Source of the DNA: Bdellovibrionales bacterium CG10_big_fil_rev_8_21_14_0_10_45_34
GTDB taxonomy: Bacteria; Bdellovibrionota; Bdellovibrionia; Bdellovibrionales; 1-14-0-10-45-34
Direction of reading: 5' to 3'
DNA length: 64,000 nucleotides
Assembly (NCBI GenBank): GCA_002778785.1
Contig: PEZS01000016.1
Coordinates: 274,453 to 338,452 of the forward strand
Each line of letters starts with the position of its first letter. The first letter of the stretch is position 1. Below the pieces are notes generated by a model. The model saw nothing but the letters and a program-made list of their open reading frames with translations. It did no database searches and was not told the DNA's origin. This document shows, one piece after another, positions 56,230 through 64,000 of the stretch. Made by a program: the position numbers and the translations under genes.

Positions 56230-59157
56230 CTATCTCCTTTGCCTTTCGTCGATTTGTTTCATTCTTTCATCTATAAATGCAATTAAGGGACCGTTTCCTT
56301 GCAACTGGGCCACCTCTAAAACACCCTCTAAACGAGCTGGATCGAGTGGCCGTTCACGCAGGCGAGCCTGAGCTTTAACTAGCTCTTTGTGTGATCCTTG
56401 CACTTTAGCCTGAGCCTTATCATAGGCGCGAACTTGCGACGAACTCAGCCACTTCTTCATCTGTCCAAACTCGTACCGACCTAGTTCGCGATAGGCAGCT
56501 ACAGAACTAGAAGCGGTTGCCAATATTTCAGAAAAACCTTTTTTCAACGCATCCTTCGACCGTACTTTCTCTAGACGTATCTCTTCGTTTGCGGCCTGGT
56601 ACTGATTGGCCTTTGTCTCGAGTATTTGTCTGTAGAGTCTACGCTCCTGCGCCTTCAGCCCCTTAGGAGAAGGAAGCCTGAGAATATCGCGTTTGAAGTC
56701 TGAATATACTGCAGCTAGATGGTCTTGAGATTCAAGAATTCCTATCAAATCGCCGCTGATAGAAATCTGCTGATACAAACTCTGAAGCTCAGAGATCATC
56801 TTCAGCCGTGCTTTTATGTCTCTTTGAAGCTGACGATCAGAGCGAGTTCTTAGTTTTTGAGCAATGATTTTGTATCGGAGGTCGCTAGCATCTTGGCGAC
56901 TCAATAGACGTGCGACTTTAGTTGCATCCGGCGAACTTCGATAGCTATTGAATTGTTTTGTGAACTTCCGTAGCTGAGTGGCCGATGGGCTCTTAGCAAA
57001 GATTTCAAGAGCAAGTAGCGTTGCCTCGTTGGGATACCCAGAAAAGTATTTAAGCTCTTTAAAAAATCCAGGCCAAGGGTTACGCTTTTTGAGAATCAGC
57101 TGTGAGCGAATTTCAACAGAAGCCGCACCTCTGGGGTGAGCTTTTAAATACCTTCGATAGTGTTGGTCCGCCGGTTTACCCGCAAGCTCTGCAAGTAGAC
57201 CAAGCCTCAAGTCTTTGTCGGATTTACTTTGAATAGATTTAGATTTAAGAGCCCAACGGTAAGCCTCAGCAAATTCAAATGTAACCTCAGAAGCCCACAA
57301 CAAGCCTTCGTAAGAAAACTGTCTGTCACTTTCACTGATGCCTTTAACTTCCAAAAGCTTGAGAGCATTTATCCTCACTGCCTTTGGTTCTCCGAGACGC
57401 TCGTAACCAACAATTAGATTTCTATACCTTTTGATCAAATCGTCTCTCTTTGCACCTGAAGTCGGAGCTTTCTCAAGAGATTTAAGTTTTCCTTCAAGTT
57501 GAGTTTCGTTACCGTTGTTCTGGTTTAGCACAACCGCTAGAGAGTTCACGGCTGTTCTACGATGAATGTCCAAGAATCGAGTTCTTTCATTCAAAAATAG
57601 CTCAGCATAGATCTTTGAGTTTTTAAGAATAGCTTCTTCATCCCCCAGAAATTTGTAAGAATCCAGCGACAGATCTGCTGCCTTAACCCTTTGGCTTTGG
57701 TCGGGCCAGTTTGGCTTAAGAGCCAGTCGCCTAAAACCTTCTGCGGCTTGCTTGTATTGCTTTTGTTCATACAATGCATAGATCAACTGGTATTCAACGA
57801 GAGCCGCTTGAGAACCGTTAGGGTTGATATCAAGATACTCTCTCAATGCTTGCTCTTTGAACTTCGGGTCACGAGTGTTCTCAGCGTTTTCGATGGCGAG
57901 AGTGAGGATTGGCTCTAGCGCAAGGCCCCCACTCGAAGACTTGTGTCCTTTTTTGCTTAAAACTCTAGCTCCTTGAAGATACAACTGAAAGGCTTTTTGG
58001 TATTCCTTAATCTCTGAGGCCACCTGGGCGGACCAGACGTAAACCTCTGCGTCGTCTTCAAAACATCTTAGGTAAACTTCGTAAGCACTCAAGAGACTGC
58101 GACTAGGAGAAGTCTTCTCTTTTTTGTTCCATGTTATCAGCAGCGCTCGAAAGTCATTCTGCACATTCTCACACGCTTTACAGTCCCCTTTTCGAATCCT
58201 CTTTTCTACGTTTGCTAAGTCTTTCAAAGTTTGCGAGAGCTGATTGAGGTCATAGTGACTCTGCGCGAGTTTCATAAAGCCGGCCACTTTGTCTTCATCG
58301 TCTGTCGATTTCAAAAGAGCTACCCTGGCCCAAATGAGGCTCGATCCTCTTTTGTTACCTAACCTATCTGCCTCGGAGCCGAGAAAACTCAATAGCTCAC
58401 TTTGCTCTTTAACTGGAGCCTTTGCTATGAATGCATCGATCTGGGCCTCATTAAATCCTTTACGAGCCAGTATCGTGGCGTAGTCTCGCATAAGATCCGA
58501 CCAAAACGAGTTCAACCCTAAAGCTTTTGCCAGATTAATACCGCTATCGAGTTCATTTAGAGCTTGTTGATCTTTCGAAAGGTTTACGAGACACCATGCC
58601 GATCGGTAGTGAACATAGGCCTGATCTTTTGGTTCGGCTTGAGGCCGCGCTTTTCTATATAGCTTTATTGCCGCTGAATAGTTCCCTTGAGTGAAGTCTA
58701 AGTCAGCAATGCCAATGAGAGCTTTTACGCTTGCCTCCCGATTGGGATGGCTCTTCAAAACTGTTTTGTAGTTTTTCCTGGCTTCGCCGAGATTCCCCAG
58801 CGTTTGATGAAGATGCGCAAGTTGTAGCAGTATGCGTATTCTCGTCTCACCGCGCTGCTGCTTTATCTCGTTGGAATAAAGCCCGATGGCTTTTCTTCGG
58901 TACGCTTCAGACTCTCTGCATGTGACACAGTTTGTTCGCCCTGCTTCTTCATCAAGCAGTCTTGCCTTTTCACTGTAGAGGTCGGCAAGGCGAAGTTTTG
59001 CATGCTCTGAGCCGGGTACATGATTAGTCGCCTCAGCAATCGGCTCAACTTGCGTTATTACAGCAGAGATTTCCGCGAGTGAATAGACTCCTTCGGCGGC
59101 CTGCGCTTGGCTCACTAGAGCAAAAGCGAGAGTAACAAAAAGTAGTTGCCATCTCAC
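56230..59157 (-). CDS. Large periplasmic TPR-repeat protein (Glt-like)
   Basis: 975 aa. A signal peptide (LLFVTLAFALVSQAQA) leads to long arrays of TPR-like helix pairs: RIRILLQLAHLHQTLGNLGEARKNYKTVLKSHP, ALIGIADLDFTQGNYSAAIKLYRKA, AYVHYRSAWCLVNLSKDQQALNEL, then LVEYQLIYALYEQKQYKQAAEGFRRLAL. The last third is a long helical region (RRLYRQILETKANQYQAANEEIRL). A periplasmic scaffold role, linking the motor to the outer membrane as large TPR proteins do in the Glt machinery, is inferred. It overlaps the TolR-like gene upstream by 4 bp. Confidence 0.82.
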   Translation of the reverse strand: MRWQLLFVTLAFALVSQAQAAEGVYSLAEISAVITQVEPIAEATNHVPGSEHAKLRLADLYSEKARLLDEEAGRTNCVTCRESEAYRRKAIGLYSNEIKQQRGETRIRILLQLAHLHQTLGNLGEARKNYKTVLKSHPNREASVKALIGIADLDFTQGNYSAAIKLYRKARPQAEPKDQAYVHYRSAWCLVNLSKDQQALNELDSGINLAKALGLNSFWSDLMRDYATILARKGFNEAQIDAFIAKAPVKEQSELLSFLGSEADRLGNKRGSSLIWARVALLKSTDDEDKVAGFMKLAQSHYDLNQLSQTLKDLANVEKRIRKGDCKACENVQNDFRALLITWNKKEKTSPSRSLLSAYEVYLRCFEDDAEVYVWSAQVASEIKEYQKAFQLYLQGARVLSKKGHKSSSGGLALEPILTLAIENAENTRDPKFKEQALREYLDINPNGSQAALVEYQLIYALYEQKQYKQAAEGFRRLALKPNWPDQSQRVKAADLSLDSYKFLGDEEAILKNSKIYAELFLNERTRFLDIHRRTAVNSLAVVLNQNNGNETQLEGKLKSLEKAPTSGAKRDDLIKRYRNLIVGYERLGEPKAVRINALKLLEVKGISESDRQFSYEGLLWASEVTFEFAEAYRWALKSKSIQSKSDKDLRLGLLAELAGKPADQHYRRYLKAHPRGAASVEIRSQLILKKRNPWPGFFKELKYFSGYPNEATLLALEIFAKSPSATQLRKFTKQFNSYRSSPDATKVARLLSRQDASDLRYKIIAQKLRTRSDRQLQRDIKARLKMISELQSLYQQISISGDLIGILESQDHLAAVYSDFKRDILRLPSPKGLKAQERRLYRQILETKANQYQAANEEIRLEKVRSKDALKKGFSEILATASSSVAAYRELGRYEFGQMKKWLSSSQVRAYDKAQAKVQGSHKELVKAQARLRERPLDPARLEGVLEVAQLQGNGPLIAFIDERMKQIDERQRR

Positions 59158-59594
59158 AGCAGTTCTCCGCCTTCTTCAGCAGCAAACAACACTTTGGCAA
59201 ATCCCGCCTGCAGACTTGCGGAAACTATGGGATTAATTTCATCAAAAGGAGTGTTGGCATCTGCCTGAATGATCACCGAGGGATCTTTTTGCCATTCTGG
59301 GTTACCACTTAATTTGGCCACCAATACCTGTCGCAGTTCAGCAATTGAAACGGGCTTATCATCGACCGTCAGTTGCCCGTTAAAGAGAATGACCTTCGGC
59401 CCGGCAGTTGCGATCTCAGTTTTTTCGGCAGAAGGGAGCGTTAGCCCATGTGGTACATCTATGGAGTTTTCGCCAAAAACTGTCGCGCTTAGCAGATATA
59501 CGATCAGTATCGAAAAACAATCGACGAGCGACGTCAGCGTTAATGTTGCAACGGATCTCTTTTTTCTTTTTTTGTCTGATCTTAAATATTTCAT
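59154..59594 (-). CDS. ExbD/TolR-family protein (AglS/AglR-like), copy 2
   Basis: 146 aa. A basic cytoplasmic start (KYLRSDKKRKKRSVA), then LTLTSLVDCFSILIVYLLSAT, the single membrane helix with the proton-path Asp (D26) in SLVDCFSI. The periplasmic domain has the ExbD/TolR pattern (VILFNGQLTVDDKPVSIAELRQVLVAKL, PSVIIQADANTPFDEI). Together with copy 1 and the TolQ-type protein it forms a proton channel. It overlaps the TPR gene by 4 bp. Confidence 0.87.
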   Translation of the reverse strand: MKYLRSDKKRKKRSVATLTLTSLVDCFSILIVYLLSATVFGENSIDVPHGLTLPSAEKTEIATAGPKVILFNGQLTVDDKPVSIAELRQVLVAKLSGNPEWQKDPSVIIQADANTPFDEINPIVSASLQAGFAKVLFAAEEGGELL

Positions 59595-59663
59595 TTCAAT
59601 TTAACTCACTTTGTTGACCAGTTGATCTAACAGGACGCTGCGCCGATCGCACCTCAAACTTAC

Positions 59664-60107
59664 TTAAAGAGGCGCAACTCCGACATCTTTAAACTCATTT
59701 TGCTTTAGTAGATCCATTACTCTCACTACACTTGCCAAAGGAGCCGCCTCACTCGGAAAGAGCAAAGCCGTTGTCATCTGCGAATGTTGTGACCGTACAT
59801 CTGATAGAAAGGCCTTAAGATTCGCTAAAGAGATTTTTCTTCTCTCTGTCTTACCGGTTGCTGCAACTCCACCATGAATGGCTACATCTACTGCTCTTGC
59901 ATTTTCGACGTAGATCCAAAGTGACAAACTTGTGTCAGCCTTAGACTCAAATTCACTTCCGAGAGCTTGCTTCGATGAAAGTGCGCCATTCTTTACAAAC
60001 ACCGTTGCCAGCAGTAAAAAACAGATACAGACAGCCATAATCGAGATGACTGGCATCAAGTCCAGATCTGTTTTCTCCTCTTTTTGGCTTCGTCTTTTGA
60101 TTTTCAT
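59664..60107 (-). CDS. ExbD/TolR-family protein (AglR/AglS-like), copy 1
   Basis: 147 aa. Basic start (IKRRSQKEEKTDLDLMPVISIMAVCICFLLLAT) with the membrane helix, and the proton-path Asp in TDLDLMPVIS just before it. The periplasmic domain includes RRKISLANLKAFLSDVRSQ and ASVVRVMDLLKQNEFKDVGVAPL, a TolR-like end. Two different TolR-type proteins with one TolQ-type protein is the arrangement of AglQRS in myxobacteria. It precedes copy 2 by 69 bp. Confidence 0.87.
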   Translation of the reverse strand: MKIKRRSQKEEKTDLDLMPVISIMAVCICFLLLATVFVKNGALSSKQALGSEFESKADTSLSLWIYVENARAVDVAIHGGVAATGKTERRKISLANLKAFLSDVRSQHSQMTTALLFPSEAAPLASVVRVMDLLKQNEFKDVGVAPL

Positions 60108-60265
60108 GAACTCAATCCTTCCAAATCACTTAAGTTCTGCTGTCTAAGCTTCAGAGCTTGTTTAGTCTGAGCTTCTTCAATCTGACCTTTGTTAACCAAA
60201 CCTCTTAATCTTAGATTCAGGGGCCAGACTGTGTAGTCTGACCTTTGCCGTTTTAACTACTTAAA

Positions 60266-60940
60266 TTACTTTCTGAATCGACTTACTTTTGCTGTCTGAA
60301 TGGGTTGATAGTTGAAGCTCAACCAGTTGAAAATCCTTGTTGCTCCAGACTCCAAATCGTCTTGCAGCTGTTGTGTGCGGCTAGAAAGAATTGAGTGCAT
60401 AACAAGTGCAGGAATCGCTACAATAAGACCGTAGGCAGTGGTGTTCATCGCAAGTGCCACACCTTCGGTGAGCATTTGAGACTTATCAGCTGCCGAAAGA
60501 GCGGCCGCACCAGAGAAGGCTTGAATCATACCGACGATAGTTCCCAAAAGGCCTGTTAGCGTTGCGATATTGCCGAGCATGGCTAGGAAGTGAGTTCTTT
60601 TTTCGAGACGCTGAGACTGAACGTTCAATACCTCAGACATTCTCGATTCGATCTCTTCACGGCCTCCGCTGTTAAGCCCGGCCTGAATTCCCGCCATGGC
60701 AACTGGAGCAATCGCGTTTGAAGCCGACATCTTTTCAGCACCAGCAAGCGCCTCTTCAAGCCGTGCAGACTTGATGGCACTTTCAAACTGATTAGCAGTT
60801 TTTGTTTGATTCGGCTGCTTTCTTAAATAGAGGTAGAATGCTCTTTCAAGAATAATAGCTATCGACACGATCTGAACGCCGAGAATTGCGAACATCCAAA
60901 TGCCGCCATTAGTAAATGCCTGTGAAATATAGGTAAACAT
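60266..60940 (-). CDS. MotA/TolQ/ExbB-family proton channel protein (AglQ-like)
   Basis: 224 aa with three membrane helices: GIWMFAILGVQIVSIAIILERAFYL near the start, a second in ALAMNTTAYGLIVAIPALVMHSIL, and a third between them with FLAMLGNIATLTGLLGTIVGMIQAFSGAAA, the classic TolQ/ExbB LLGTVxGM motif. It builds the channel with the two TolR-type proteins. It is first in the minus-strand cluster, divergent from the sigma-70-family gene. A 158-bp gap separates it from the next gene. Confidence 0.9.
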   Translation of the reverse strand: MFTYISQAFTNGGIWMFAILGVQIVSIAIILERAFYLYLRKQPNQTKTANQFESAIKSARLEEALAGAEKMSASNAIAPVAMAGIQAGLNSGGREEIESRMSEVLNVQSQRLEKRTHFLAMLGNIATLTGLLGTIVGMIQAFSGAAALSAADKSQMLTEGVALAMNTTAYGLIVAIPALVMHSILSSRTQQLQDDLESGATRIFNWLSFNYQPIQTAKVSRFRK

Positions 60941-61119
60941 GGTTTTCCTCCGTCAACTCTACTAACTCGCAAGCTTTATACCTACCCCAGTGGCTACTGG
61001 CTTGCTGGACACGGAAGCACTCGTGAAAGGATTTCAGAAACTGACTAAGATTTGTCACTTTTTTAAGCCTCTGATTTTGCTTTTCAGGGCGGCAGTGCTA
61101 AAACAGTGACGGTTCGATT

Positions 61120-61752
61120 ATGATTAAATACATTTTGATTTTTATTTTGGTGGTTCCTTTTCGAGCTTACCCTAACAATTGCAAGGTTTTGGAAGAGGCG
61201 CTCACCACTGAGCAAGCAAATGCACTGGAAAGCTTGTTTATTGAACATGAGTCATATTCGAGGCGCTTGTCAGTGTCTCTTGCCCGTGGCAATCACCGAA
61301 TTGCCGAAGAAATTTTTGACCTCGGCTGGCTTTTGGTGACTCGTGGATACGCGTCTTTTAGGAGTGAAAGCACTTTTCGAACTTGGCTCACGCGCATTTT
61401 TACAAATGCCCGCAGCGATATCTACCGGCAATATGAAAATCGAACCGTGCTGAGTGTCGAATTGGACAGTCGCAACTTCGAAAGAGAGGTCACCGACCAG
61501 GACCTTCCTTGGACAAAGGCTGAAGGCGGAAAGAACGCTGAGTCAACACTGATTAAAAATGATGAGGCACTTCGCATCCACAAAGCTATCGAAACCCTAC
61601 CCACCAAATACAGAGTACCACTCACGCTTTTTCATCTCAGTGGTCAAACCCATAAACAAATTGCTGAAACATTGGATATGAATGAAAACACTGTAAAAAC
61701 TAGGCTAGTGCGGGCACGAGAAATGCTTGCTGAAAGGCTAGCCAAGCGGTAG
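61120..61752 (+). CDS. Sigma-70-family (ECF-like) factor with signal-like N-terminus
   Basis: 210 aa. Region 2-like: ARGNHRIAEEIFDLGWLLVTRGYASFRSESTFRTWLTRIFTNARSDIYRQ. Region 4-like: RIHKAIETLPTKYRVPLTLFHLSGQTHKQIAETLDMNENTVKTRLVRAREML. It would direct RNA polymerase to a special promoter set. The first 17 residues (IKYILIFILVVPFRAY) are strongly hydrophobic, which is odd for a cytoplasmic factor; a TTG at 61234 is a possible alternative start that would remove it. It is divergent from the motor cluster, with no anti-sigma gene next to it. Confidence 0.82.
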   Translation: MIKYILIFILVVPFRAYPNNCKVLEEALTTEQANALESLFIEHESYSRRLSVSLARGNHRIAEEIFDLGWLLVTRGYASFRSESTFRTWLTRIFTNARSDIYRQYENRTVLSVELDSRNFEREVTDQDLPWTKAEGGKNAESTLIKNDEALRIHKAIETLPTKYRVPLTLFHLSGQTHKQIAETLDMNENTVKTRLVRAREMLAERLAKR

Positions 61753-61756
61753 GCAC

Positions 61757-62617
61757 TTATTGCATACAGATGCTGGCCTCCGGGTTTGACCGAATATTTT
61801 TGAGACATGACAGATTGGTCGCTAAAAGTGATTTATAGTTGTTCATTCCAAAGACGACTGCTGCTACCCGCCCGCTTTCATTGAACAAAGGCGAGCCCGA
61901 ATTACCTTTTTTCAAATAGCAGTTTTGAAGTAGGACTGCGGCTTTTGTTTTCACTTCTAAGCCTAGAGGCGTAGTATTTGGGGTGACTTCGCAAGCAACT
62001 CTTCGCATGTAGCCGACGGCTTCGCCACTCTCAGACGGGTCAACCACATAGCCATACAGCTGCGAGGCCGCAGGATGTACCTGGTCTACCGACAATCCCA
62101 ATTCTTGGTCTGTTACCTTCTGATGCAAGCTAGCGGGACGTTGCAATGAAGCTCCGTCAATCTTGAGAACTCCTATGTCGGGATAGTTCTCGAAACCATT
62201 GGTGAGGTTCTTTTCATTTGTCGCCTTGTGAGTCCTCATAGCAATGTTTAAACAGTTCACGCGGAGGGTCTGTCCATTTTGTCGAAAGTATATGTAAGAA
62301 CGCCCAGTACAGACTTCACCTGAGCGGTACATCTCCAGGCAGTGATCGTTTGTGACGAAAGTATTGGCGTCTTCCGCTAGAAAGCCCGTACAAAGCTCCA
62401 CAGACTTGGCTCCAGTGACTGTAACAAGCTGCCCCACAGAGGGGTTGCAATCAGCGCCAGAGCACTCTACTTGCCACGTAGCGAGAGCCTCGCGCATTTC
62501 TTCGTTTGTTTCATAGTGTACGGCCCGAGAGTCATTGTTGTTTTGAGAGCAAGCTGAAAGCAGAGCTGCTAAAAGGAATAATACTGACAGTTTAAAGAGT
62601 GATCGCGAACAAAACAT
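61757..62617 (-). CDS. Trypsin-like serine protease lipoprotein
   Basis: 286 aa. Lipobox LSAC (C23) after LSVLFLLAALLSAC. The S1-type triad is visible: His in VTNDHCLEM, Asp in YPDIGVLKID and Ser in KKGNSGSPLFN (GNSGSP). Several cysteines could form disulfides (CSGADCNPS, LCTGF, VCTGRS). It is probably an outer-membrane-anchored protease. It is convergent with the sigma-factor gene, 4 bp apart. Confidence 0.88.
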   Translation of the reverse strand: MFCSRSLFKLSVLFLLAALLSACSQNNNDSRAVHYETNEEMREALATWQVECSGADCNPSVGQLVTVTGAKSVELCTGFLAEDANTFVTNDHCLEMYRSGEVCTGRSYIYFRQNGQTLRVNCLNIAMRTHKATNEKNLTNGFENYPDIGVLKIDGASLQRPASLHQKVTDQELGLSVDQVHPAASQLYGYVVDPSESGEAVGYMRRVACEVTPNTTPLGLEVKTKAAVLLQNCYLKKGNSGSPLFNESGRVAAVVFGMNNYKSLLATNLSCLKNIRSNPEASICMQ

Positions 62618-62943
62618 GAAGTTCCTCGAGGCCTGCGAAACAATGTTCGCTACAGAGGAACTCTATCATTCAGTTCTTAGTTTTTCGACGCAAAACGGCC
62701 GCTTTGTAAAGAAGTTCGACACCTGCCCAAATTTGTCCGATCTTTTAATTATCGATACTGGAATATTTGCCGCATGGCTCGAGAGATCGTGCTCGGCTAT
62801 TTCGCGAAAGGAGATGCAAACGCGCAAGAAACCCAGCCGGAGCTTGGGCCTCGAAGACGGATATATTTACTAGCAAATGCCTTGAACACCTTAGATTCTG
62901 TGCAATAAGCAGGGTGAGTGATCGGATTCGGGCAATTGTAAAC
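62618..62943. other. 326-bp gene-free gap
   Basis: It lies between the protease gene start and the secreted-protein gene stop. Open frames on either strand are short, overlap the protease start or have no ribosome site. Nothing else is recognised; it must hold the protease promoter. Confidence 0.5.
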
Positions 62944-63621
62944 CTACTGTGCTCCAACTCCATTCTGACGAAGCCGTCGGTATTCTAACGAAAACTGACT
63001 AGTTCCATTTTGCCCGTTAATACTAGTTGCCTTATTTTCGCTTGTCCCGTTTATCCGTACATTTTTTTTGCTAATAATATTTTGAAAAAATACCGTTGCC
63101 CCACTGTCTGATGAAGCACTTTCAAAAGCCCATTCTTTCAGCAACTGTGATTGAATCTTCGACACCTCTTCATTGATTGTCGTTACTCTGCGCCCATGGT
63201 AATCGGCATTATCGTATCTTCTCGTCTCATAAGGGATGCCACCGAGGTTAACTCTATCTTTCACTGTTACCTCGCTATTCCAATTCGCATCGGGCGAGAC
63301 AATGTCAAACCGAATTCTTATTTGGGTCGGTTCACCAGACGAATTTGAATCATTCAAAGAACTCTTAATAAAATCCGACAATTTTGCAGTTAGTTCCTGC
63401 TTAACATCGACTAAACTCTTGGTATCTAAAGATTCGCTACCCAAATGGAGTTCTACCATAACTTCATCAAGGTTTCTACGATCCCCATTGACGACATTTT
63501 TGTAGTGATAATCTTTGCCCATTACTTTAATTTTATAGTCTAGAGCAAGTGCTTGGGTAGCCATAGCAGCTTGAGCACCAAAAATTCCCGAAAAAATAAA
63601 ACAAAAAAATAGATTTTTCAA
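62944..63621 (-). CDS. Predicted secreted protein of unknown function
   Basis: 225 aa. Signal peptide LFFCFIFSGIFGAQAAMA, then a soluble beta/alpha protein: YKIKVMGKDYHYKNVVNGDRRNLDEVMVELHLGSESL, KQELTAKLSDFIKSSLND, and PTQIRIRFDIVSPDANWNSEVTVKDRV. The C-terminus is Asn/Ser-rich (KATSINGQNGTSQFSLEYRRLRQNG). No family recognised. The start has a GGAGG site upstream. It is the last gene before the right edge. Confidence 0.65.
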   Translation of the reverse strand: MKNLFFCFIFSGIFGAQAAMATQALALDYKIKVMGKDYHYKNVVNGDRRNLDEVMVELHLGSESLDTKSLVDVKQELTAKLSDFIKSSLNDSNSSGEPTQIRIRFDIVSPDANWNSEVTVKDRVNLGGIPYETRRYDNADYHGRRVTTINEEVSKIQSQLLKEWAFESASSDSGATVFFQNIISKKNVRINGTSENKATSINGQNGTSQFSLEYRRLRQNGVGAQ

Positions 63622-64000
63622 AACATCCTCCTAGTAGCTACGGGAATCTGCTATACCACACAATTCCCTTTTGATCCTAAGAAGCAACTAACATACCTTG
63701 CTTCACTCACAAACATTCAACTTTAGAGCACAAAAAAGTTACAGCCCCAGGGCCGCCTAAAGCCTCGGAATTACAGTCGAAATTAAACTGGCTGAGTTGA
63801 ATGGCCCTTCGAAAAGCTCATGCAATGAGTGTTTGAGCAAAAAAAGTGGCGCAAACTATGTGTCTATGCAGGTTACACAAAGAGCAAAAATGCGCCCCTT
63901 TGATTCCCTCTCCTTTAAATTGCGGGGTTGGGCACCCTTAGTAGAAAAATGTTAGTATTAATAAATACATGGTTTAGGTAACCACATCTTTGGAGGATTT
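63622..64000. other. 379-bp gap at the window edge
   Basis: Upstream of the secreted-protein gene and, at the edge, TTGGAGGATTT (63990-64000), which reads as a ribosome site for a plus-strand gene starting just outside the window. No other feature is recognised. Confidence 0.5.

Noticed and set aside
50460-60940. The cluster as the standard Tol-Pal system
   Set aside because: Two TolR-type genes, large TPR proteins, an outer-membrane barrel and an AgmX/PglI-tailed protein are present, while TolB and Pal are not seen.
62616-62873. Plus-strand frame beginning at the protease start
   Set aside because: Its ATG overlaps the protease start codon, it has no ribosome site, and the product shows no coding features.

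Overview
The window looks like chromosomal DNA of a Bdellovibrionota-type bacterium (Bdellovibrio-like predator lineage), at moderate confidence. Supporting signs are a complete Agl/Glt-like envelope motor cluster with an outer-membrane barrel of the type shared by myxobacteria and bdellovibrios, many lipoproteins, PilZ, HD-GYP and degenerate receiver proteins typical of c-di-GMP-rich genomes, and frequent TTG/GTG starts. No marker here fixes the species.

Bases 1-6450 are core: the 5' part of recG, an HD-GYP protein, a lipoprotein, a short-repeat/palindrome locus (2344-2533), three small conserved genes, glpX, a PilZ gene and pgsA.

Bases 6493-27209 are an integrated genomic island of about 20.7 kb. 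It has split a tRNA-Gly(GCC) gene exactly in the anticodon loop: the 5' half is at 6453-6492 and the matching 3' half at 27210-27256. The 11-bp core CCTTGCCAAGG is duplicated, and the island ends are perfect 12-bp inverted repeats. The island carries its own intact tRNA-Gly(GCC) (6634-6709), which would replace the broken one. Its other genes are a tyrosine recombinase, an AbiEi/AbiEii-type toxin-antitoxin pair, and a two-gene unit encoding two exported proteins that share a helical domain, one fused to a zeta-toxin kinase and the other to a DUF1152-like domain. There are also two winged-helix-like proteins, several small unknown proteins with duplicated regulatory regions and terminators, an XRE regulator, a fused C5-cytosine/N6-adenine DNA methyltransferase and a large unknown protein lying between inverted repeats. 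No relaxase, conjugation or capsid gene is seen.

Bases 27257-64000 are core again: a glycosyltransferase; an HMA-domain secreted protein; an operon of luciferase-like oxidoreductase, asparaginase, kynurenine formamidase and tryptophan 2,3-dioxygenase; a thiolase; an RND pump with its outer-membrane channel but no adaptor; a receiver/PilZ-like protein; CBS, DUF2288 and OmpA-type genes; a DDAH-like hydrolase; DedA; FolC; and the livJHMGF branched-chain amino acid transporter.

From 60940 down to 50460 runs a ten-gene minus-strand cluster: TolQ/MotA, two TolR/ExbD, a large TPR protein, a TonB-like protein with an AgmX/PglI tail, a lipoprotein, an outer-membrane barrel, a second TPR protein and a VWA lipoprotein. 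The layout suggests a proton-driven trans-envelope machine. It is followed by a divergent sigma-70-family gene with a signal-like N-terminus, a serine protease lipoprotein and a secreted unknown.
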